DNA from: a bacterium
GTDB lineage: Bacteria > Hydrothermota > UBA3072 > B12-G15
Direction of reading: 5' to 3'
NCBI GenBank assembly: GCA_003646055.1
Contig: QNDZ01000027.1
Coordinates: 1 to 13,218 of the forward strand
DNA length: 13,218 nucleotides
Numbering within the stretch: the stretch's first letter is position 1; every line of letters starts with the position of its first letter. This document shows positions 1 through 5,506 of the stretch, piece by piece. Made by a program: the position numbers and the translations under genes. The notes under the pieces are model-generated. The model was not told the origin of the DNA, did no database searches, and saw only the letters and a program-made list of their open reading frames with translations.

Positions 1-1
1 A

Positions 2-292
2 CTGGAGGTTCCTGTTTTAGGGATTGTTGAGAATATGTCCGGCTTGAGATGTCCACACTGTGGAAAGATGATTGAGATCTTTAAGGTGGGTGGTGGTGAA
101 AGGGCTGCAAAGGAACTTGGAGTGCCATTCCTTGGAAGGGTTCCAATGGACCCAAGGGTTGTTGAACTCTCCGATGAAGGAGAACCTGTTATAAGGGTTT
201 TGAAGGGTTCTGAGGTTTACAATGCAATGATGGATATTGCCGAGAAGGTTGTTTCTGCACTTGAAGATATGGCAGAAGAAAAGAAGGAATGA
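2..292 (+). CDS. Mrp/NBP35 (ApbC) family Fe-S carrier ATPase, C-terminal part
   Basis: This is the 3' end of a P-loop Fe-S cluster carrier/assembly ATPase in the cytoplasm; the start and the Walker A motif lie left of the window. Read in frame from base 2, it has the family's hallmark block: VLGIVENMSG followed at once by CPHCG, the Cys-x-x-Cys pair that binds a bridging 4Fe-4S cluster in Mrp/NBP35 dimers. The segment GGGERAAKELGVPFLGRVPMDP that follows is also typical of the family. The last helix is rich in Glu and Lys. The stop codon overlaps the start of the next gene (ATGA), so translation is probably coupled. The family call is firm; the target protein that receives the cluster cannot be told from here. 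Confidence 0.93.
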   Translation: MEVPVLGIVENMSGLRCPHCGKMIEIFKVGGGERAAKELGVPFLGRVPMDPRVVELSDEGEPVIRVLKGSEVYNAMMDIAEKVVSALEDMAEEKKE

Positions 293-1059
293 GGATAGGT
301 ATATCTTCTACCCTTGTTAAGGATAGCAGTATCTTTCCCCTTATAGAGCTGATGGGGGAGAGGAGGTTTCTCTTCATTGAGATAAGGTGCAAGAGTGGAC
401 ACTTTGACTATGAAGATATTGAGACCATAAAGAAACTGAAGGCAACATTGAAGAGGGCAGGGGTAACACCCCTTGCCCTCCATCCGCCTGACTGGATTGA
501 CATCGGTTCGCAGAATGAATGGGAGAGGATGCGTTCAGTGAGAGAGGTTGAGAAATGTATCCTTGTTGCTGAAAAACTACGTATCCAGAGAATAATCCTC
601 CATCCAGCAAACTCCACCACAGAGATTTCCATTATCAGAAAGAGCCTTGATGAGATAATACCTTTTTCTGAGGAGTGGGGTGTTGAGGTTGTTCTTGAGA
701 ATCCATTTCCTCCCAAAACAGGTTCAGACCTTGAGACCCTGAAGGCACTTTCAGATGGTTATAAAGTTGGAATATGCCTTGATACATCCCACCTTTTTGC
801 CAATGGGGATGTTGATTATGTTGTTCTGAACAATATTTCAGGTTTGATAAAGGAAGTTCACGCTTCAGATTCTCGTTTTTCTGGAAAGGATGACCACCTG
901 CTTCCCGGGGAGGGGAAGTTGAACTGGAAAGAGATTTTTAATAATATTGATAATGACCATATAGATGTTATAATTGAACTTATGCCAGCAAAAAAACTTG
1001 AAAAGAGGCTTGATGAAATTGAGGGGGTGATGGAGAGATGGTTATCTGGCTTGTTTTAG
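289..1059 (+). CDS. TIM-barrel protein, AP endonuclease 2 / sugar phosphate isomerase-epimerase superfamily
   Basis: A 256-residue metal-dependent TIM barrel, probably cytoplasmic. The visible metal-binding positions are H65, H105, E137 (VVLENP), D165 and H168 (ICLDTSHLF), H191 (VHASDS), D201/H203 (KDDHLLPGEG) and E230 (IIELMP). These match, in order and spacing, the nine ligands of the three-zinc site of endonuclease IV, although the protein is about 30 residues shorter than that enzyme. Many uncharacterised sugar isomerase-like members of the superfamily keep most of these residues too, so DNA repair and carbohydrate isomerisation both remain possible. The start overlaps the Mrp stop codon, and AGGA lies directly against the ATG. 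The 3' end overlaps the next gene by 22 nt. Its place between an Fe-S carrier and a metal importer fits a metal-loaded enzyme, but this is only context. Confidence 0.85.
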   Translation: MRIGISSTLVKDSSIFPLIELMGERRFLFIEIRCKSGHFDYEDIETIKKLKATLKRAGVTPLALHPPDWIDIGSQNEWERMRSVREVEKCILVAEKLRIQRIILHPANSTTEISIIRKSLDEIIPFSEEWGVEVVLENPFPPKTGSDLETLKALSDGYKVGICLDTSHLFANGDVDYVVLNNISGLIKEVHASDSRFSGKDDHLLPGEGKLNWKEIFNNIDNDHIDVIIELMPAKKLEKRLDEIEGVMERWLSGLF

Positions 1060-1817
1060 CATTTATCCAAAAACCATTTGTTGTTTGTTCCCTTCCAGCG
1101 GTTGCTTCAATAGTCCAGGAGATAGGAGGTAATAAGGTTGAAGTCTTGAGCATACTTCAGGGTGTTGAAAATCCCCATACATTCAGTTTAAGGCCAGGAG
1201 ACCTCAAAAAACTTGAAAAGGCTAATCTAATATTCATCATTGGACTTCATATGGAAGACTGGCTTCCTGAGGGCATTCTCAAAGAGAAGGGGTACTCACT
1301 TAGTGATTCTCTGGGTATAAAAGGGAATCCACATATATGGCTTTCAATCAAGTATACAGAGAAGATTGCAGAGGAGGTGGAGAAGGGACTTGTAAAGATT
1401 ATGCCTAAAGATTCAACATACTTTAAGAGAAGGCTGGTTGTTTTTAAGTCCATGGTGAAGTCAATAAAAATATCAGATTGTTTGAAGCACAGAAAGGTTG
1501 TTACAATGTTTCCTGCCTTTGATTATCTTCTGAAGGACGTCGACCTTGAAAACATCTACACAGTCATCAATGTACCAGGGAAAAGACCCTCACCCAGAAG
1601 AATATCTAAGGCAATAGATATAATAAAGAAGAATAGAGTAACTGCTATTGTATCAAACCCATTCAATGACTTTGGTATAAGTGATGCTATAGTGAAAGAG
1701 ACTGGTGTGAAGGTTATTATTCTTCTTCCACAGGTTGGTATGGAGGAGGGAATAGATACTCAGATTGGCCTCTTGAAGGAGAACATAAGGAGGCTTGTTG
1801 ATGGATTGTGTGGTTGA
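1038..1817 (+). CDS. Metal ABC transporter substrate-binding protein (ZnuA/TroA cluster A-I family)
   Basis: A 259-residue periplasmic or membrane-tethered binding protein for Zn, Mn or Fe. Family landmarks are the domain start VVCSLPAVASIVQEIGG, H47 in ENPHTF, the GLHMEDWL block, H99 in GNPHIWLS, GKRPSPRRI at 181-189, and D240 before the last helix. The third ligand, normally His or Glu in HDAF/EGAF-type motifs, is missing: the aligned motif reads FPAFDY, with F158 at that site. The His-rich loop of many ZnuA proteins is absent, and the protein is shorter than the usual ~300 residues. The N-terminus (MVIWLVLAFIQKP) is a short hydrophobic segment with no basic residue before it and no good lipobox. 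An in-frame stop just upstream leaves ATG 1038 as the only start, preceded by GGGGGTGA at good spacing. Ligand specificity cannot be called. Confidence 0.9.
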   Translation: MVIWLVLAFIQKPFVVCSLPAVASIVQEIGGNKVEVLSILQGVENPHTFSLRPGDLKKLEKANLIFIIGLHMEDWLPEGILKEKGYSLSDSLGIKGNPHIWLSIKYTEKIAEEVEKGLVKIMPKDSTYFKRRLVVFKSMVKSIKISDCLKHRKVVTMFPAFDYLLKDVDLENIYTVINVPGKRPSPRRISKAIDIIKKNRVTAIVSNPFNDFGISDAIVKETGVKVIILLPQVGMEEGIDTQIGLLKENIRRLVDGLCG

Positions 1818-2571
1818 ACTTGCGGGGGTTACAGCAGGTTATGACAGCAAGGTGGCAATTGAGGACATAAACCTCTGTATAAAGGAAAGGAGTTTTACAG
1901 GTATAATAGGGCCAAATGGCTCTGGTAAAACAACCCTATTGAGGGTGATAACGGGTTCACTTACTCCATTCAGGGGAACAGTCAAGGTATTTGGCCATCC
2001 TCCTGTAAGGGTGAGGAACAGGATTGGCTATGTTCCCCAGTTCTTCAATGATGACCCATACATACCATTTTCAGCCATTGAGGTTGTTCTCTTTGGTCTT
2101 TATCCACACATTGGTATGATAAGAAGGCCTGGAGGAAAGGATGTTGAAAGGGCAAGACAGGCACTTGATACTGTTGGCTTGTTGGATAAGGAAAAGGAGC
2201 CCTTCGGTCATCTTTCAGGTGGGCAGAAGAGACGGGTCATGATTGCAAGGGCACTTGCAGGTGACCCGGATATACTCATTCTTGACGAGCCCTCAAGTGG
2301 GCTTGATGTAAAAAGCATAAGGATTATTCTTGACTTATTACACAAACTTAACACAGAAAGGAATATCATAATTATCCTTGTCACCCATAACATAAACCAG
2401 ATAGCCTCATATCTTGATACTGTAGTTTACATGAGGAAAAGGATTTATGTTGCAGGTAATCCAAAGGAGGTGCTATCAAAGGAAGTACTGAGCGAACTCT
2501 ATGGGGCACCCGTTGATGTTTTTGAGAGGAATGGCAACATCTGTGTGCTGGTGGAGGACTCACATGCATGA
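1801..2571 (+). CDS. Metal ABC transporter ATP-binding protein (ZnuC/MntB type)
   Basis: The 256-residue ATPase of the metal importer, which works as a homodimer on the inner face of the membrane. Walker A is GPNGSGKTT (37-45), the Q-loop glutamine is Q80 in YVPQ, the ABC signature is LSGGQ (138-142), Walker B is ILILDEP with catalytic E163, the D-loop is SSGLD, and the H-loop histidine is H196 in VTHN. All catalytic residues are present and the length is normal. The frame also allows TTG starts at 1795 and 1798, but ATG 1801 sits 7 nt after AAGGAGG and is preferred. The gene overlaps the end of the binding-protein gene by 17 nt and the permease start by 8 nt, so the three subunits are translated together. 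Confidence 0.95.
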   Translation: MDCVVELAGVTAGYDSKVAIEDINLCIKERSFTGIIGPNGSGKTTLLRVITGSLTPFRGTVKVFGHPPVRVRNRIGYVPQFFNDDPYIPFSAIEVVLFGLYPHIGMIRRPGGKDVERARQALDTVGLLDKEKEPFGHLSGGQKRRVMIARALAGDPDILILDEPSSGLDVKSIRIILDLLHKLNTERNIIIILVTHNINQIASYLDTVVYMRKRIYVAGNPKEVLSKEVLSELYGAPVDVFERNGNICVLVEDSHA

Positions 2572-3376
2572 ACTCTTGCATTATGCATTTATGCAGAAGG
2601 CCATCATTGCCTCTATCCTTGTTGGATTAACCTGTTCACTGGTTGGAATCGTTGTTGTTTTGAAAGGTATGTCTTTTATGGGTGCAGGGATTGCACATGC
2701 CTCATTTGCAGGTGTAACACTGGCACTACTGCTTGGCATGGAACCATTCTATTTTTCCCTTATTTTTGCAGTGGTTGTTGCAATCTTTATAGGATACATA
2801 GAGAGACGGGGTGGGCTTAAAATTGATGTGCCCATAGGTATTATGTTTTCATTCACCATGGCACTTGCCATAATGTTTATAGGTCTTATGAAGAGATATG
2901 ACCCAAGGGTGATGAATTTTCTCTTTGGGAGTGTTCTTTCTGTGTCATGGAAGGATATAATTTATCTTGCAATCAATCTTTTCCTTGTTTTGTTGTTCTT
3001 CATTCTTTTTTTCAAGGAACTTAAGTTTGTGATATTTGATGAGGAACTTGCTGAAATCACTGGAATACCTGCTGGTTCAATATTCTATGCCTTTCTTATA
3101 CTATTGGGGCTTACCATATCAACATCCCTAAGTTCAGTTGGAGTGATACTTGTCTTTGCAATGATTGTCATTCCTTCTGCAGCAGCATACGAATTAACAC
3201 ATAGGTTCTCCCTTATGCTGTTTCTGAGTATCACCTTTGGTGTTGTATCTTCTCTTATAGGTCTTTACCTCTCCTATCAGTTTGATATTCCATCGGGTGC
3301 ATCAATTGTTCTTGTAGTTTCCTTCTTCTTCTTCATTTCCCTTTTAATATCTCCTAAAAGGAGAAGGCTCAGGTGA
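2564..3376 (+). CDS. Metal ABC transporter permease (ABC-3 family, ZnuB/TroC type)
   Basis: The 270-residue membrane subunit that pairs with the ATPase just upstream. It has the multiple long hydrophobic helices of the ABC-3 family and its signature GMSFMGAGIAHASFAGVTLA, placed after the first membrane segment (about residues 35-54). A later conserved stretch has the form SSVGVILVFAMIVIPSAAA. The frame stays open upstream to 2501, but ATG 2564 is chosen because GGAGG (2553-2557) lies 6 nt before it and the protein then starts as family members do. The end overlaps the next gene by 4 nt (GTGA). Specificity among Zn, Mn and Fe cannot be judged from the permease alone. Confidence 0.94.
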   Translation: MHELLHYAFMQKAIIASILVGLTCSLVGIVVVLKGMSFMGAGIAHASFAGVTLALLLGMEPFYFSLIFAVVVAIFIGYIERRGGLKIDVPIGIMFSFTMALAIMFIGLMKRYDPRVMNFLFGSVLSVSWKDIIYLAINLFLVLLFFILFFKELKFVIFDEELAEITGIPAGSIFYAFLILLGLTISTSLSSVGVILVFAMIVIPSAAAYELTHRFSLMLFLSITFGVVSSLIGLYLSYQFDIPSGASIVLVVSFFFFISLLISPKRRRLR

Positions 3377-4407
3377 AGGTATTTTTTGAGGAAAAGCATG
3401 ATTATTCAGGGCTTAAAAACATCATTGGCGATACAATTGAAAGAAACAGACTTCTAAGATTAAAAAATGGTGACAGGGTTTTATTAAAGCCCAATCTCCT
3501 TACGGATAAACCACTTGCCATATCAAAACATGAGATGATAAAGGCAGTTGCAGAGGTATTTATTGAAATGGGTGCACATGTGGATATTGCGGACAGTCCA
3601 GGGAATGCGGATTCAATTGATGGAATTATCAGGGTTGCAGGGCTTGATTCAATCCCTGCAAGATACTATTTTTTTGACAATGAGAATGAAAAGAAATATA
3701 TAAACAGTTTTCCTGTTGCGAAAAGGATTGAGGATTATGATGTGATTGTGAATTTGCCAAGACTGAAGACCCATATTCTTACGGTTATGACAATGGGTGT
3801 GAAAAATCTCTATGGATTTATTCCAGGAAGACCCAAGAAGTCCTATCATGTATCCCATCCAGACCCTTATTCTTTTTCTTCAATGCTTTTATCCCTCTAC
3901 AGGTCTGTTAAAACCCACCTGACCATACTTGATGGAATAATCGGGATGCAGGGGAATGGTCCGAACAATGGTGACCCAATTGAGACTGGATTCATTGCCA
4001 TTTCCAGAGATCCTCTTGCACTTGATATTGCGGTTGCCGATTACCTGAATGTGAAGAACTTTCCCCTCAGGAATCTCTCCATGGAACAGGGATTTAGATA
4101 CCCTGAGATAATTGGTGAACTGCCACCTCCGCCTGCTATTGATATTCCATCAGGGCCACTTCTCAGACTTCCGTATGTTGGCAGGTTGAGAAGGGTTGCC
4201 TTTCCCAGAAAACCAAGGTATAAAAGGGAAAATTGTACGGGTTGTATGGCATGTGTTTTGAACTGTCCCACAAGGGCCATATCAATGGTTTATGGTAATA
4301 TACTTATCAACTATTCAAGGTGTATTGAATGTTACACATGCATTGAGGTATGTAACTTTGACGCATTAGAAGTTTATAATCTTAACCTGAAAAGGAGGTT
4401 TGAATGA
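3373..4407 (+). CDS. DUF362 domain protein with C-terminal 2x[4Fe-4S] ferredoxin domain
   Basis: A 344-residue protein of the DUF362 family, whose function is not established. The DUF362 core spans about residues 35-230 and shows VLLKPNLL, HVDIADSPG, VIVNLPRLKTH, MTMGVKNLYGFIPG and LTILDGIIGMQG. A linker rich in proline leads to a bacterial ferredoxin fold with two clusters: C288-x2-C291-x2-C294-x3-C298-P and C317-x2-C320-x2-C323-x3-C327. The second lacks the usual Pro after the last Cys (Asn instead). No signal peptide or membrane segment is seen, so it is likely cytoplasmic. The start is GTG at 3373 overlapping the permease stop, with GGAG 9 nt upstream. It sits between metal import genes and a small exported protein; a redox role in metal or cofactor handling is inferred from context only. 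Confidence 0.92.
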   Translation: MKVFFEEKHDYSGLKNIIGDTIERNRLLRLKNGDRVLLKPNLLTDKPLAISKHEMIKAVAEVFIEMGAHVDIADSPGNADSIDGIIRVAGLDSIPARYYFFDNENEKKYINSFPVAKRIEDYDVIVNLPRLKTHILTVMTMGVKNLYGFIPGRPKKSYHVSHPDPYSFSSMLLSLYRSVKTHLTILDGIIGMQGNGPNNGDPIETGFIAISRDPLALDIAVADYLNVKNFPLRNLSMEQGFRYPEIIGELPPPPAIDIPSGPLLRLPYVGRLRRVAFPRKPRYKRENCTGCMACVLNCPTRAISMVYGNILINYSRCIECYTCIEVCNFDALEVYNLNLKRRFE

Positions 4408-4859
4408 TTATACTTCTTTTGGTTCCTTCGCTATTTAATGCTATGCACTTTGGCATAGAAGGAAAGGTGGGTGCGATGTATGGTTCTTATGTGCCACCAG
4501 GAGTGGCTACCCCTGTAGGAGGCTTGATTGAATTTTCTTTGATTGGATGGTATGAGAATACTGGTTTCGAGGGAATACTTGGTATAGGAAGTGGCCCAGA
4601 GACACAGGTGTGGGCAGAAGCCTTAATATCAAAAAATCTTGGTGGTGAAAAAGAGGGGAAATTGCTGGTATTCGGTCTTGGTTACTATGGTGCTGGAGGG
4701 GGTAGCCCAGGTCTTGTTCTTGGTTTTCAGTACCAGATGCTCAGGGATAAGTGGGTGAATATAATACCACAGATAAAAATGAACGCCATTTATGGTAGGC
4801 AGGATGCTCTTATAAGATATAATGTAGAATTCCTTATAGGAATAGCACTTGTGATGTAA
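4404..4859 (+). CDS. Small exported protein, candidate eight-stranded outer-membrane beta-barrel
   Basis: I do not recognise a family. The 151-residue product starts with a very short hydrophobic leader (MIILLLVPSLFNA) that lacks the usual Lys/Arg. The rest is rich in Gly, aromatic and alternating hydrophobic residues and has no long helix. By eye it breaks into eight short strands: about residues 15-30, 37-51, 53-63, 67-76, 83-96, 102-112, 116-130 and 136-151. That would suit a small barrel, and the C-terminus is hydrophobic (IALVM) although not a terminal Phe. It overlaps the DUF362 stop by 4 nt and has AAAAGGAGG just upstream, so it belongs to the metal/Fe-S transcription unit and is its last gene. 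It ends back to back with a convergent gene, with no spacer. Confidence 0.7.
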   Translation: MIILLLVPSLFNAMHFGIEGKVGAMYGSYVPPGVATPVGGLIEFSLIGWYENTGFEGILGIGSGPETQVWAEALISKNLGGEKEGKLLVFGLGYYGAGGGSPGLVLGFQYQMLRDKWVNIIPQIKMNAIYGRQDALIRYNVEFLIGIALVM

Positions 4860-4891
4860 TCAGATTATAATCTTTTTATTGTCGTCTGATT
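4858..4891. terminator. Weak AT-rich inverted repeats at the convergent gene ends
   Basis: The + gene stops at 4859 and the - gene stops at 4860, so any terminator must overlap coding sequence. AGATTA/TAATCT (4862-4873) is a perfect 12-nt palindrome followed by TTTT. It is nested in wider arms AATCAGA (4858-4864) and TCTGATT (4885-4891). Stems this AT-rich would be weak at high temperature, so the call is tentative. Confidence 0.3.
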
Positions 4892-5441
4892 CTGGTTGAT
4901 TGTCGGGTATCAGGAGGCCTGTTTTCTCATCCTTCTTATACCCTGGTGGTGTTTCTTCTCTTTTTTCTTCCTCACCCTTTACCAGGATACCCTTTTCTGG
5001 TTCCTCAATCTTTCTGGGGACAAAGTCCTTTATGTGTTCCCATATCCTCTTGTTTGTCGAAAATGGGCTTTCCATCACCTGTCTGGTGAATATTACATAA
5101 AAGAATGGTATCTCCCATGGTTGGAGACCCTGTTTCAGGAATTCAAGAACCCAGACAGCAGGTAGAACCTCATCTTCATTCTCTTTATTTTCCTCAACGA
5201 ATCTGGCGATTTTTTCAACCATCAACTGGAAGAGGAGAGGGGTGAGTGAACGCTTAATTCCCTCTACAAAGAATTTCTGTGTATCTATTCCCTCATCAGA
5301 ATTGGCAACTTCCTCAAGATACTCATTAAGAGAAGGAACCTTAAATTTCAGGGTCTTGAAGTAAGGATGATAGGCAAGAAAAAAAGTCGCCTGCATCATT
5401 CTCTGGAGTATTTCCATCTGGTCTATTTTATTTTTATCCAT
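4860..5441 (-). CDS. Hypothetical protein with acidic, disordered C-terminal tail
   Basis: Not recognised. The 193-residue product looks soluble and mostly helical over residues 1-145, with a hydrophobic, Trp/Phe-rich stretch around 93-125 (VWVLEFLKQGLQPWEIPFFY). The last ~50 residues are low-complexity Glu/Lys/Pro/Asp and probably disordered. There is no signal peptide and no known catalytic motif. ATG 5441 is the first start in the frame. No Shine-Dalgarno precedes it (TTATCCACC lies directly upstream), but a TTGACT/TATTTA promoter ends 6 nt before it, so the message may be leaderless. A second ATG at codon 9 has no better ribosome site. It lies downstream of the terminator of the 893-residue gene on the same strand and so is probably transcribed on its own. 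Confidence 0.7.
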   Translation of the reverse strand: MDKNKIDQMEILQRMMQATFFLAYHPYFKTLKFKVPSLNEYLEEVANSDEGIDTQKFFVEGIKRSLTPLLFQLMVEKIARFVEENKENEDEVLPAVWVLEFLKQGLQPWEIPFFYVIFTRQVMESPFSTNKRIWEHIKDFVPRKIEEPEKGILVKGEEEKREETPPGYKKDEKTGLLIPDNQPESDDNKKIII

Positions 5442-5447
5442 GGTGGA

Positions 5448-5475
5448 TAAATAACAATAAATTTCAAAAAGTCAA
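5448..5475 (-). promoter_or_regulatory. Candidate promoter giving a leaderless transcript
   Basis: On the - strand, TTGACT (5475-5470) is followed after 16 nt by TATTTA (5453-5448). A start site about 7 nt further would fall on the A of ATG 5441. The absence of a ribosome site for that gene supports leaderless translation. Confidence 0.5.
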
Positions 5476-5478
5476 CAG

Positions 5479-5506
5479 AAAAAAAGGGGGGATATCCCCC
5501 CTTTTT
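5479..5506 (-). terminator. Strong intrinsic terminator of the 893-residue secreted protein gene
   Basis: GGGGGG (5486-5491), an ATAT centre and CCCCCC (5496-5501) form a perfect GC stem, flanked by A runs on one side and T runs on the other. On the - strand it lies directly after the TAA at 5507-5505 and runs into seven U residues. The structure is symmetrical, so it could also stop + strand read-through. Confidence 0.9.

Noticed and set aside
2501..2563. Longer N-terminus for the metal permease
   Set aside because: The extra 21 residues overlap the ATPase gene, have no ribosome site, and do not resemble permease N-termini; ATG 2564 has GGAGG at proper spacing.
4896..5165. + strand open frames of 66 and 89 residues rich in Phe/Leu
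   Set aside because: They are antisense to the 193-residue gene, and their hydrophobicity comes from reading its Glu/Lys codons backwards.
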